64,000 nucleotides of DNA from Gnetum montanum (GCA_015680685.1 MNCI01036469.1:604836-668835); one strand, 5' to 3'. Shown: positions 46,020 through 57,365, counted from the first letter of the stretch. The notes: generated by a model from the letters alone, not told the origin. A program made the numbers and translations.

Positions 46020-46819
46020 TGATGAGTGGCGAGGTACCCCTACACTCAACCATACGAATACAAGCATTTCACGTGCAATCTAGTCGAACTCCAAGGACTA
46101 AGTGCTTACACGCCTTAATGGAACACTTAGGGTTAATCAATCATTTTCTTCCCAAAATTACTTGTATTGTCACGATTGTATGGTTAAGTAAGCTTCAGGT
46201 ACATGATTTTTATAACTTTTATCTTTTTGATGTCTTATTCTAATAAGGGAAAGGGAAAGGGAAATAAGTGACTAACTTACATTAACTATTCATTAACTAG
46301 GTTCTAATTGTCCTAACACCAGTATCCATTCCCACTTTCCATACACATCCTAAACCAGTGTAACGCTGGTGGGATTACCATATGCTAATCGTTACTGGGT
46401 TACCAAGCGCTACACGCATGCTCGAAGCAGTCATACTAAGTGCACCTAGCTAAGAGGATTAAGGGTTGAGAGAGAAATTAATTAACTAGGAAAGTGTTAA
46501 ACATTCAATAAGAATTAATTACTAATTAGCTTAGTTCGTATGCTGCAAGGTTTATCATAAAGTTTATCTTTATTACCATACACAAATGTGTGATCAAGTA
46601 CAATTTGCTCGAATAAAGATCCATTCACTCTATGACCCCTACTGCGGGCACGTGGAAATTGTTCTAACTATGGAATGGTAAAATTGCAAGAGTTTTGCTA
46701 AGGGTCTAAATCTAACTCTCCCAGAACAAAGGGCACCACCTCTTCTTTATAGAAGATGAGGCAGGACACGATATTGCATACGCGATATCGCATGGCGGAT
46801 GCAATATCGCGGCTCATCA
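46020..46819 (-). repeat. 5' LTR of element C
   Basis: 800 bp; minus-sense start TGATGAGCCGCGATATTGC, end CTCATCA. The U3 array of GCGATATCGC-like units is at 46768-46812, with a TATA box (TATAAAGA) at 46744-46751. It is the same length and type as the LTR of element E. Confidence 0.9.
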
Positions 46820-46824
46820 AATCA

Positions 46825-47535
46825 TAAACCACATGAAGGAAGTTAAGAAGAGAACCTAACAAGTCCCCTTGAGGTGACAACCTTTGCCATTCCCGCTTGT
46901 TCATTCCCTCTTTCTTCAAGGTATAATGATTATTGATTAATTTTACTTTCATAAAACAAGAACCAGATTATTTACATCAAAAATACCTTTTATTCAAAGA
47001 ACTGAAGGGATGGATGAGGTGGTCTCACTGCTTTACACAATTACTTACCCAATCATCTTGATAACATAGCACAAGAAACCCAACACATAGCGTTGACTTC
47101 TACATCATGACTTGGCAATTTTATTAATAAAAACATAAAATACATTCATAAAACATAAAGAGAATGACTCAAGAAAAGAGAAAAATATTAAGAAATGGAA
47201 AACATATGAAGAATCAAAAAAATTCTACAACCAATAAGCAAATTAGTCACTTTCATGCATATTTAAAATAGTTTTATATTCTCATTTTCAAGCCACTGGG
47301 TGTCTTCTGGTTTAGTGGCTATTGCGTAGACTGCCTTTTGCTTACACACTTGCTCCTGAACTTTATGGTGGGTGGGTATAGGGGTTGTGTTAATATTTTG
47401 AACTTCTGGCCCACAATTGCACCATTTATCATTATTGGTGATGCATGGATTCTTTTGTCTCTCCACAATGATAGGTTTATCATTTATGTCTTGTGTTTGA
47501 GTGGTGATGGTTTTTGGCTTTTGCGTATGATTATG
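46825..47535 (-). pseudogene. Interior of element D with protease remnant
   Basis: Continues D after the C insertion: non-coding sequence, then a protease C-terminal segment (47263-47466) with P-C-I-T-N-N-D, Q-V-C-K-Q-K and D-T-Q-W-L. These blocks are closest to element Z. No RT or integrase follows. D ends abruptly where element F begins in opposite orientation; its gag and 5' LTR are not found in the window. Confidence 0.65.
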
Positions 47536-48626
47536 CTAACTGTTTTAGGCCCTTAGTTCTTTTTGAATTTATGTTTTACACATTTTTGTTTTACACAATT
47601 TTCCAACTTTTCTTTTTTTTTTACACCGTTGTTCATGTTTTTACTATTTCTTTGTTTGCTTGATTTACTTTTCTTCATCATCCAATAAGTGCTCATGATG
47701 GTGGATTGCATAATATCATATTAATTGCTAATGTTTGGTTTTTACCTTTGAATTATGATGCTGATATTAAGGTATGGTTCTTTTGGTAAAATAGGTAATA
47801 AGTCCACGTTGTCCACTCATCCATACAACTCTATGGTCTCCTTTGGCTTAGAATTGTATAGTCCCCTTTTTCTAAGTAAATTTATTAATGAATTGGTGGC
47901 TAGGTACTTTTCAAACTAAGGAAAGACTTAAAGGATGAAAAGGGTGTGACTTTAAGGGGATTCGATGCATTTGTGTTGGCCATTCTCTTGGGTGTTTGGA
48001 TGCTTGTTTCTTGGATTTTCCACCATTCTGAAATTGTTCAAATATTAGGAAGCTGAGTGAATAAAAATAAGTCTTTGCATGATGTGGTTCTCATGCAAAA
48101 AGAGAGAGAAAAAAAAAAGAAAAATGTGAGAATTCAAAGCATACCCCTTAAACATAATAAAACAATATGGGCTACAAGCACTGGTTATGGCACTGGAAAG
48201 ACATGTTACCCATTCCTGAAAGCTCCCTCTAACTAAGACCCTTTCTCGCTTCCTGCTTCTCCATCTCACTCTCCTTGGGATGGTGGTCACTCTTTGTGGA
48301 AGCATTCTTGTTACCTCAAGAGGATGGATTGGCCAAGTGTATTGATGCAAGGTCACTGAATGTGGTTGGTTTAAGTCTAGATTTGGGATGAGCTCTACTT
48401 AATTATCTTAACCATGAAATACAAAAGGGGCTTTACACAAGCTTGTTCTTGGGATTCCATTCCATTCTCTCCTCTTCATATTTCCTCCCATTTTCCACCT
48501 CATTACTGGTTTTATCATTAGTCTGTTCTAGGTTGATGCATTTTTTTTCTTTGGTAAATTCTCGTGGGTAAGTTTTTAACTCTTGCTTCCAAATGACATT
48601 TCTAGAGCCTATGGACTCTTTGGTTT

Positions 48627-48677
48627 GTGGGTTTGTCAGGGCATAAAAGGCATGAGCCTGCGTTGGGGAGGACCCAC
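48627..48677 (+). other. Conserved predicted RNA hairpin (element F)
   Basis: GTGGGT (48627-48632) pairs with ACCCAC (48672-48677). An inner CAGGGC/GAGCCTG pairing and the core GTTGGGGAGG are inside. Confidence 0.5.
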
Positions 48678-49454
48678 TAGCATTTCTTTTTGGTGCAATT
48701 GTTAAGTTCTTTTCCTTAAACATTTCCTACAATCAATCATCTATTGTTTCATCCTCATCCATGACATCCATTTTATTGGCGTTGTTGTTGTTATTTTTTT
48801 CCATCTTTCTTGTTCCTCATATTTTTCCATCTTATAGCTACCAGAGGTTCGCTCTTAGTCATGGGGGCCCTGGCACAAATTTTTTAATTTTCTCCATTTT
48901 ACTTTTTGCCTAACCCCTACACCTTGGGTAGTCACCTGTGATAAATCTCCAAACCCATTTCTGCCATAACCACAACTCAGCCAATGCACTTCATATTGAT
49001 TCAAGGTATCAACTACATTGTGGTTTATCTATCCTTGCTCATTTGTGATTGTGTTGTGTGTGTAGATGACAATCATACAAATAATGGACTAGGCTTGGAG
49101 AAAGCACTCAGGATGGACCAGAACTTGAGCATTTACGAAAGGAGCAAGTCTAGTGGCATGGCTATGGATAAACAATGGAAGGTGCAATCTTAGCATTGGT
49201 AGCAACATGCTTCATTTTCTTTCTCTCTCTTTCGCTACAAGCTGCCAAATAAAGGCTTGGATGTCATTTATGTACGAGTGTTTACCAAAATGGTCATGAA
49301 CACTAATGTTGTAATATGCTTTTTGATCTATTCACTGGGCACGTTGAGTCTATCATCCCATTCCATTGTCAATTGTCAATTAGTCAATAACCCCATACCT
49401 TCCCAATATTTTGTAAGGAACTCAAGGATAATTTTTTATTTAGTCGTGGAGGTA

Positions 49455-50419
49455 TGATGAGAGTGGTTACTCTAGTAGATTCTAGTTATTTGAGCAGTTA
49501 CTTTAGTAGTTTATTCTAATTATTAGAGCAATTACTCTAGCGGTTTTTTCTAATTATTAGAGTAATTACTCTAGTGGTTTATTCTAATTATTAGAGTGGT
49601 TACTCTAGTGGTTACTTTAGCAGTTATTCTAATTATTAGAGCGGTTACTCTAATTATTAGAGTAGTTGCTCCCAAGTTTATAAATACAATGCCTGAGCAC
49701 ATAATTTGGAAAGAAATCTTTTAGCAGTCAAGTAGCGAAACTCTTGTAGTCTGTTTGAAAGTTAGAGTATTTTCCAAGTGCCCGCAGCAGGAGGTCTAAG
49801 TGTGGATGGATCTTTATTTGAGCATTGTGTACCTAAGCACACCTTGTGTATGGCAATAAAGACAAGCTCTTCGATTCATCCTTGCAACACTTGAGATATG
49901 TTTTCTTACGCATTTATTTTATTTTATTTTATGCACTTTACATTTATGTTATTAGCGTAGCAATTCATTTTGATCAATTAAGCGAATTGTTAAATTACAC
50001 TCAATACAATCACTTTGAGCATGTGTGTAACACTTGGTAATCCAGTAATGATTAGTGTTTGGTAATCCCAGTAGTGTTGCACTAGTTCAAGATGTGTACG
50101 GCAAGTGAGAACAAATGCTAGTGTTAGGATTAGTTAGAACTTAGTTAATGAGTAGTTAAGATAAATTAGTCACTTAGTTGTCTCTCTTCTCCCTTATTAA
50201 CATAGGAAATAAAAATATAAAAGATATAAAAATCATATGCCTTAAGCTTACTTAACCATACAATCATGATATACAATTAAGTTTGGGAAAACAACAATCA
50301 ACCAACTTGTCCTTGTTCCACAAGGGCGCATAAGCACTTAGTCCTTGGAATTCGACCAGATTGTGCGTGAAACGCTCGTATTCGTATGGTTGAGTGTAGG
50401 GGTGCCTCACCGCTCATCA
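49455..50419 (+). repeat. 3' LTR of element F
   Basis: 965 bp; starts TGATGAGAG after the purine-rich GTCGTGGAGGTA and ends CTCATCA. The U3 array has about five TCTAATTATTAGA palindromes (49461-49668), then a TATA box at 49679-49686. It is close in length and sequence to the LTRs of element A. Confidence 0.9.
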
Positions 50420-51040
50420 ATGATTTTTTTAACATCAAAACTTTTATAAAATATCATGTAAAATGGATGTAAAAGTCAAAAAATATTTTATTGAAAAATT
50501 AAAATATTGGTATTTGACAGGAAGATTTAATTGATTTTGCTCCCAAATACCCTTTAAAATTCCATATTTAAAATGAATGGACAAAGAAAACTTATCTCCA
50601 AAAGATGTATTATGGTTTCAACTTGCTTTTATAAGTAGAAGGTCATTTATTCCATTTGTATAAGGAGTTTTCGATGAAGAATAAAATTATTATTGATGAT
50701 TGTTGATTCAAAAAAATAATTTTTATGGAAATTCATAAATCTATCATCACCTTCTCCTTATTTTCTCTCATCATTTTTTCTCCTCACCATTATCTTCATC
50801 ACTCTCATAAATTTTCACTAGTTTCATTACTCCAGCAAAATTCTAGATGATTAGTGAAAGATAACTTGAAGAGTAAACTAAAATTTTATTCATTCAAGTA
50901 AAGAAATTTTTTCTCTTAGTAAACCACAACTAGTGATGAGGTCATGGTTTGAAGAACATGACTCATGATGAAGCTTTCTATAAATATTAATACACCATGA
51001 CTTGTGGTGAATTCATGATTTGAGTTTTTCATATTCAATT
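50420..51040. other. Unassigned AT-rich stretch
   Basis: No gene or repeat boundary is seen between element F and the solo LTR. It contains short ATGATTTG-like repeats only. Confidence 0.4.
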
Positions 51041-53540
51041 TGTTACATCCCTTCCAAACACATTAGGTATGCTTGTATGATTATGATTTATGCGTTACGT
51101 GTGTTGTCTCGGTGGGTTATTGGGGATAACTTAGCTTATTGTAATTGCACTTTATATGTTATGATTATGATGTCGTTATATGTTTAACTAATGTGATTAT
51201 GTACACTAGCCCTATGTGATGTGTTAGACATGTGATGTTATTGGTAGGGATATTGGATTGGGGTACAAGAGCACCTATTTGGTATGTCTTTATGCTTTAT
51301 GTGTGATTTCAGTATTTATGCATTTAAACTATAGTGCTATGTTATATGATGCTTAGGTGTGATTTTGGCATGTGAAGGTGTAGAGCATTTGATAAGGATT
51401 TCATAGGTTCAAATGGATTTTGATTTGGAGTCCTAATGTGTTTGTTAGGCATTAGTTGCAAAGGTAGAAAAAAATGAACTTATAAGAATAACATGGTTTA
51501 AAAAAATAATAAAATAAAGTTAAAAAACAAAACAAAAAGGAAAGTAACATTAGGTTACACGTGACATGCACTAACTTTCTTATGTGTTTTTTTTTATTTT
51601 GAAAAAAAAAACCCCCAACATGTGCTTTATGCATAGTTTTGTTCATTATTTTTTTTCCCACCACCCACCACTACATATCCATAAAACATTAGGTTTTGTT
51701 TCATTTTTTTTTCTCTCATGTATTTGTTTTTTCGACACTTTCTAAATTTTGAGCTTTGTGGATGGATTTTTATTTGCTTTGAACTTGGATTTAAGATTGT
51801 TGTGGTCATATCTATGTGGGTACATTTCATGTTTGGAGTGAAACAAAGTCCTGCCAGATTTTTGAGGATTTTATGCTTATTTTGGACTTTCTACCACAAA
51901 AATTTTAATTAGTGGGTTGTCTTTACCTTTTCCTTATATTTGTGTGTTGTATTAGTGTATATGATCATGCGATGTGGGCATGTGGGTAGATATTTAAAAG
52001 ATTGAGCTTGGACATCTTATTTTGCATATTTCCCAAAATTGTACGATTTTGGTTACAAATTGTTTATTAATATATATGCAATGTATGGTATGATGTGGAC
52101 TTGTGCAATATGATATATGATGTTAATGGGACTAGCATGGTTAGAATATTATATTTTAGGGGCCTATTGTGGTGTGGGAGTTTCTAGAAGTTTCAATTAT
52201 CACTGAACGTAGTTAAATATTATTAACTATTATTTTATTAATCAAACTTTGGATGTGCATAACTTTTCTTCGAGAAGGCTAATTTGGGTAAAATTAGTGT
52301 CATTGGGATCATCTTGGGAAGTGCTTTCTAATCGTGAAATTGGTTTTCTCTTTAGGCATATATCATTTTGGAGGTTATTATAGTAGTCATTTTTGTGAAA
52401 TTACATGTAGTTTGGAAACATGGTTGTGGCATAAAATTTTGTCTAGCAAATTGTGGTCTTCTTTTCATGGAATAAATGTAATTGTTAGGTGTGGATATAT
52501 GTGGTCATGTTATGTTGGTTTTGGATGTGTTGTGATTGTGACATGTGTTGGCTTAAGCTAGCTAGGCTTTGTATATGTCTTTATGATGATGGTTACGATG
52601 GTCGTTGGCGAGTGGTGCTAGCATGAGGGTGTAGACTGGTTGGTGATAAGGCATCCTAGAGTTAGTATAAATTAACCCCCATTGCATTGGTAAGGCTCCT
52701 ATCTCAGGTCTCATCTTAAGAGTGGACAAGCATAGGCGTGTTCATCCCTACAGCTAGTACGTGGCATAGGTGTGTTCATCTCTATAGCTAGTCTTCCCAA
52801 AGGCTAGTGGTTGCATGTCATAGGTTGATAGACTTTAGCACTGGTTGGATTAAAAAAAGAGTAATAAATGACTTGAAGAAAATGATTGTTTATGAGTACT
52901 CATGGTAAAATTTCATATGCTATACTTGGTATGGATATGCTAACGACCACATGGGCTATGTATATGATACTCTCGATTTGTGACTCATAACATTGATATA
53001 TACTGATATGTACTATTTAGATTATGATTGTATGAGACATACGTTGTTTCATGGTATGGGGTAGGTATGATGGCATGGGCATGATAGTGGAAATGCATGT
53101 GATGTGGGGTAACAGATATATGATAGATTATGTTAGATAGTGGTTTTATTTGTGATTGTATGAAAACCATCTATTCTCTATTATAATGATTCTACTAGTG
53201 ATTTGCGTGATATGATGTGTGTGTGTGTGTGTGTGTGTGTTGTTTCAAGCATGCACAAGACTAATAGTTAAAGCAGGTTTCCTTGTATCCCACTCCTCTC
53301 CTCCTGTGTAGTACTTGTCAACCATTTAGCAGGGTAGATTATTGGATTATGTAGAGACATGCAGTTTTATATATTGACATGTATGTTTTGTTTTGGGTTA
53401 GCATGGTTTGTTGTGCAGTTTGACCTTCTTTAATATAACGTATTTCTACACATCATTAGTTTTTAGTTTATCATGCTTCCGTTCTAAGATTACTAGAGAT
53501 CCTAGGAATCACCTTGCCCTAGCTAGGGTGGGATGTTACA
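51041..53540. repeat. Solo LTR, 2.5 kb, of a different retrotransposon family
   Basis: It starts TGTTACATCC and ends GGATGTTACA, an inverted terminal repeat with one mismatch of the TG...CA class. The flanks CAATT (51036-51040) and CAATC (53541-53545) look like a 5-bp target duplication with one change. No internal coding sequence, primer-binding site or second LTR is present. A (TG)n run lies at 53216-53240. The orientation is not determined. Confidence 0.7.
53216..53240 (+). repeat. (TG)n microsatellite
   Basis: About 12 uninterrupted TG units inside the solo LTR. Confidence 0.9.
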
Positions 53541-53644
53541 CAATCTTTGCTAAGATTAGACTATAACTTGTGGTTTGAGTTTTTCACATCTAGTCTCTAC
53601 CATAATTAGACCATGACTCATGAACCAAAATTTCATTTTTTAAA

Positions 53645-53785
53645 AAGGTTTCAAAATTTTAAAGTAGCTTTCACATTCCAAAACCAATAACACATAGTTA
53701 AATTAGAGCTTTATAACTCAACATTACCTACTAGAATTTAATCCATAACTTAAAGCTTCTAGATTAAGAGTCTTACCACTAGGCC
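53645..53785 (-). mobile_element. tRNA-derived SINE, copy 1
   Basis: In minus sense the A box is TGGCCTAGTGG (53786-53776) and the B box is GGATTAAATTC (53744-53734), in tRNA-like spacing. Near-identical 18-bp flanks (53627-53644 and 53786-53803, two mismatches) are the target duplication. It shares its 3' half with copy 2. Confidence 0.7.
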
Positions 53786-53803
53786 AAAAATTCATTGTTT
53801 AAA

Positions 53804-55619
53804 CATATAATAACTTAATAATAAGGGAGTTTTAGATTCAAACTTCATGTGTAATATTGTTTTTATTAAATTAATCATTATCATTATCCTCACCTTCTCC
53901 TAATAAGATGAGAATGGGTGTAAGAAAACATGCCTTGTTGATGGATTAAAGGTTATTTCCCTCTAGAATGGAGGTTGGAGAAGTGTGAAGATCCTTATAG
54001 GTTTTATGCTATTCTAACCATCACTTAAAAAACCAAATGGCTCAAATTCCTTTATGTACTAGATCACAAGAATATGTAAGTTTATGAAGGAGCTTTGACT
54101 TTGATGCTCAAGCCAATGCCCCTTTCTACATAGCGAGGCTTAGGACTGGATGCATTAGAGTAGGAATACATCATAGCTCTATTAAGGAAATAATGTCTTA
54201 AGTATATGCTAATGCTCTTCAGTATGTTGTGTATGTTGCATTGGTTTGGTCGTTTATATGGTTACAAAAGCATCTTTACGATGCTCCTAACCATGGATTA
54301 ATATGTCTTATGTGAATTATGTACTTATGTTATGCTTCAAGGATGTTAAGGATGTTGAGACGTATTTCATCTTGAGTCCACTTTGGAACATTTGGCTACT
54401 TTCAAACTCTTGGATGGTGTCATGAAATGCTTCCCTAAAGCAATGTTGTTACATTAGGTATATGAGTTTTCTTTTACAATTCACCTCTATTAAGAGCTAG
54501 AACTTGATCCATTTGCAAATTTTTCATATTTGTTCAAATTATTTCTATTAAGTTAACTTTTTGGAGAGTTAGAAATAATGTGAAGGTGGAAAATGCAAAT
54601 GTCTCTCAAATTGTAGATAGTGTGATGATTTATATGAATCTTTGTCAAACGATATTACTTCATGATACATATTTTTCTAGATTATTAGATTTGTTCATCT
54701 TAATAGGGCATTTACACTAGTGACTTAGGATATCCTTGAATGTTATAGAATTAATATTTTGTATGTCTACTATGTTTCTGAATCTTTTTTGCTTGTTGAA
54801 CTAGCCAATTCTAAAATGGTTGAGAAATTATTAAATCTTAAATTTTTTATTGATCAACATAATACTTCTATTACTCAGGAATAGAAAGTGGATTTTAATT
54901 CATATTCTTCTAATTATTCTAAAATTTCTTTCTGAATTGAATTAGAAAATGTTTCTCTTATTTTTCAAAGTGTTGAAAGTGAAATTGTTGACAGCATTGG
55001 CACCATCCTAAAGATAAAGTCAAAAACATTACTAGATGGTGTGTAGCACACAAGTTATTTTTTAGAAATTAATTTATGGTAGAATAATACAAAATTAAAA
55101 TTCAAGGTCAATAATCAAATTTTTCCCAGAAAAAATTACATATTATAGTTTGCAATGATGTTACAACTATTATCATCATAAATACTATTATTAGAATCAG
55201 TCCTATTCTTAATAAAAAAGTTGTTTGTGAGGAAAAAATAAAATTTTTTAGAAAAGGCAAATAATGGTAGTTTTTAGTAAGCACAAATAAAATCTTCCTC
55301 AACAAGTTCTCAACATTTTACTAATCCTTTAATTTGAAAGGTGCTAGTAAAATTTTGATATTTAAAAAGAATTTCTCTTTAGAAAAAAAAACAAGTTTTT
55401 AATAGGGACTCACAATGAAAATACTAATGCAAATGGATTTCACTTTCTCCAACATAAAAAGGGAGGCCTACAAATAATACTTTCAATTTAAAAATCCCAA
55501 AGGTATATCATTCTCTTTTTACTTCTCCTACTATTCTAAATGTTTTTTTATTAAACAATGCTTTTTCACTTATTAGTGATATGGATTACAAGATAAATGT
55601 TAGCTTGGAAAATTAAGGA
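53804..55619 (+). other. Degenerate stretch, possibly the upstream part of the L1-type LINE
   Basis: AT-rich, with short broken frames only. It directly precedes the LINE endonuclease start in the same orientation, so it may include ORF1 of that LINE, but no diagnostic motif could be identified. Confidence 0.3.
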
Positions 55620-56546
55620 TAGGGACCTCCTCTCCCACATCTCAATGTTAGTTTTATCATAAAATGTTCAAGGCCTTTTTAATAGGTCCCAAGCAAAGAT
55701 TATTTGGGAGTATCTTTCAAACTACATTTATCTTAAAATTTTTGTTTCTTGTTAGAAATTAAGATTTCAAATTGAGATATTAGTTTTATTTTAAAAAATT
55801 ACGTTGTCTTTTTTTTTTGGCTATTCATGAAGTTAATAAAGAAGGTGTTGCTATTCTTCTTAATAAAAATTAGATTGAAAAAGTTTTGAATTCTATTTTT
55901 GATAACCTTAGAAGTGTTATTTGGATTATTCGTCATAATGAAAAAGGTGGGTGAGGTTGGAACTTGAAATAAGTGAAACATAGGTACACCCCAAGATACA
56001 TAGTCTAATTAGAACTTTATATAACTCCGCATTACCCACTAGAATTAAACCCATAACCTAGAGCTTTGAAATCAAGTGTCTTACCACTAGGCTAACACTT
56101 TATTATTGTCATAGTGAAAAAGTTGACTTTGGACTTTGTAATATTTATGATCACAATAATTCAAAAGATTGATCAAAGGTTTAAAAATATCTTCTATCTC
56201 TGCCTAAAGTTTCTTGGATTATTGAAGGTGATTTCAATATGGTTGAAAGTCATTTAGATAAACTTAGTGGTCTTCATCCTAATATGTCCTCTTAAGAAAA
56301 AGAAGATTGGTGTAATTTCAAAGAAAAATATTTTATTTCTAATGTTAGCTCTTTATTTCCATCTCATTCAAATGAGAAGCATTATACTTGATGTAATTAT
56401 CAATAAGGAAATGATAGAATTTATTGTCAACTTGATAGATTTTACATCTCTAATGTTTCCTTTTGAAATCCTATAAGAAAAGTAAAAATGAATATAGATG
56501 TTATTTTGTAAGATCATTTTCCTATTAGCATGTTTCTCTTTGGTAT
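55620..56546 (+). pseudogene. L1-type LINE ORF2, endonuclease (APE) domain
   Basis: The start region near 55640 reads L-S-x-N-V-Q-G-L followed by A-K-I-I-W-E-Y-L, typical of the ORF2 N-terminus. Further on come W-I-I-E-G-D-F-N-M-V-E (56215-56250), R-x-x-C-Q-L-D-R-F-Y-I-S (56400-56450) and D-H-F-P-I (56510-56530). These are endonuclease blocks. It is split by a SINE at 55949-56101 and cut at 56546 by element E. No RT domain is left in the window. Confidence 0.75.
55949..56101 (-). mobile_element. tRNA-derived SINE, copy 2 (full length)
   Basis: 153 bp inside the LINE. In minus sense the A box is TAGCCTAGTGG (56094-56084) and the B box is GGGTTTAATTC (56052-56042). The flanks 55925-55948 and 56102-56124 are a ~23-bp target duplication (ATTATTCGTCATAATGAAAAAG versus ATTATTGTCATAGTGAAAAAG). 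Removing it restores LINE coding continuity. It resembles Au-type plant SINEs in the A-box sequence. Confidence 0.8.
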
Positions 56547-57346
56547 TGATGAGCCGTGGTATCGCATCTGCGATATCGCGTCAGCCCCTGCGATATCGCG
56601 TACGCAATATCGTAGCCTATTGCCAGATCTATAAATAAGAGGTAGCTTTCCCTTGTTCACTCATCTAGATCTAGACCCTTAGCTAAACTATAGTAGTTTT
56701 ACCATTCCAGAGTTAGAATAATTTCCATATGCCTGCAGTAGGAGTCCCAAAGTGAACGAATTTGTATTCGAGCAAATTGTACTTGAGCACACATTTGTGT
56801 ACAGCAATAAAGATGAACTTTCTGATAACCCTTGCAGCATATGGACTAAGCTAAATAGGATTTAATTATTGTTAAATGTTTAAATGCTTTCCTAGATAAT
56901 TAATCTTTCTCAACCCTTAACTCTCCTAGTTAAGTGCATTCAGTACGACCGCTTCAAGCACGTGTGTAACGCTTGGTAACCCAGTAACGAGTAGCGTTTG
57001 GTAATCCCAGTAGCATTGCACTAGTTCAGGGTGTGTGTGGCAAGTGGGAATGGATACTGGTGCTAGGATAATTAGAACTTAGTTAATGAAAGTTAGTCAT
57101 TTAGTCTCTTCACCTTTCCCCTCTTACCATAGGTGTTAAAAAGATAAAAGTTATAAAAATCACATGCCTCAGACTTACTTAAACATACAACTGTGACAAT
57201 CCAAGTAAGTTTGGGAGGACAACAATTGGTTAACCTTAAGTGTTCCATTAAGGTACGTAAGCACTTAGTCCTTGGAGTTTGACCGAATCGCGTGTGAGAC
57301 ACTCATATTCATATGGTTGAGTGTAGGGGTACCTCGCCACTCATCA
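56547..57346 (+). repeat. 5' LTR of element E
   Basis: 800 bp, TGATGAGCC...CTCATCA. U3 has perfect GCGATATCGC palindromes at 56570-56579 and 56590-56599, 20 bp apart, and a third imperfect one at 56604-56613. The TATA box (TATAAATA) is at 56630-56637 and a poly(A) signal AATAAA at 56806-56811, which places R between them. Confidence 0.92.
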
Positions 57347-57347
57347 T

Positions 57348-57365
57348 TGGAGCTGTTGTTGGGGA
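57348..57365 (+). other. Primer-binding site of element E
   Basis: TGGAGCTGTTGTTGGGGA; the tRNA-Asp-type site with a few changes. Confidence 0.8.

Larger units (their letters stand above)
39920..46819 (-). mobile_element. LTR retrotransposon C, non-autonomous, inserted in element D
   Basis: 5' LTR at 46020-46819 and a truncated 3' LTR at 39920-40560. The flanks AGTCA (39915-39919) and AATCA (46820-46824) are a 5-bp target duplication with one mismatch. Gag and protease lie in one frame that continues straight into the integrase tail, so RT, RNase H and integrase were removed by an in-frame deletion. Two assembly gaps (40561 and 41801-42337) lie inside. Confidence 0.9.
47530..50419 (+). mobile_element. 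LTR retrotransposon F, 5'-truncated
   Basis: It starts at the end of the pol tail (ATGCTAACTGTTTTAGGCCC, equivalent to 15930-15955 of A reversed). It contains the whole 3' non-coding region and the 3' LTR (49455-50419). It belongs to the A subfamily by its U3 array. Gag, pol and 5' LTR are missing. Confidence 0.85.

Noticed and set aside
49461-49668. CRISPR-like array (regularly spaced short palindromes)
   Set aside because: The spacers are themselves repeats and the array is part of an LTR promoter in a plant genome.
53645-56101. Functional tRNA genes
   Set aside because: The A and B boxes are tRNA-like, but acceptor and anticodon stems do not close and the units are flanked by target duplications, so they are SINEs.
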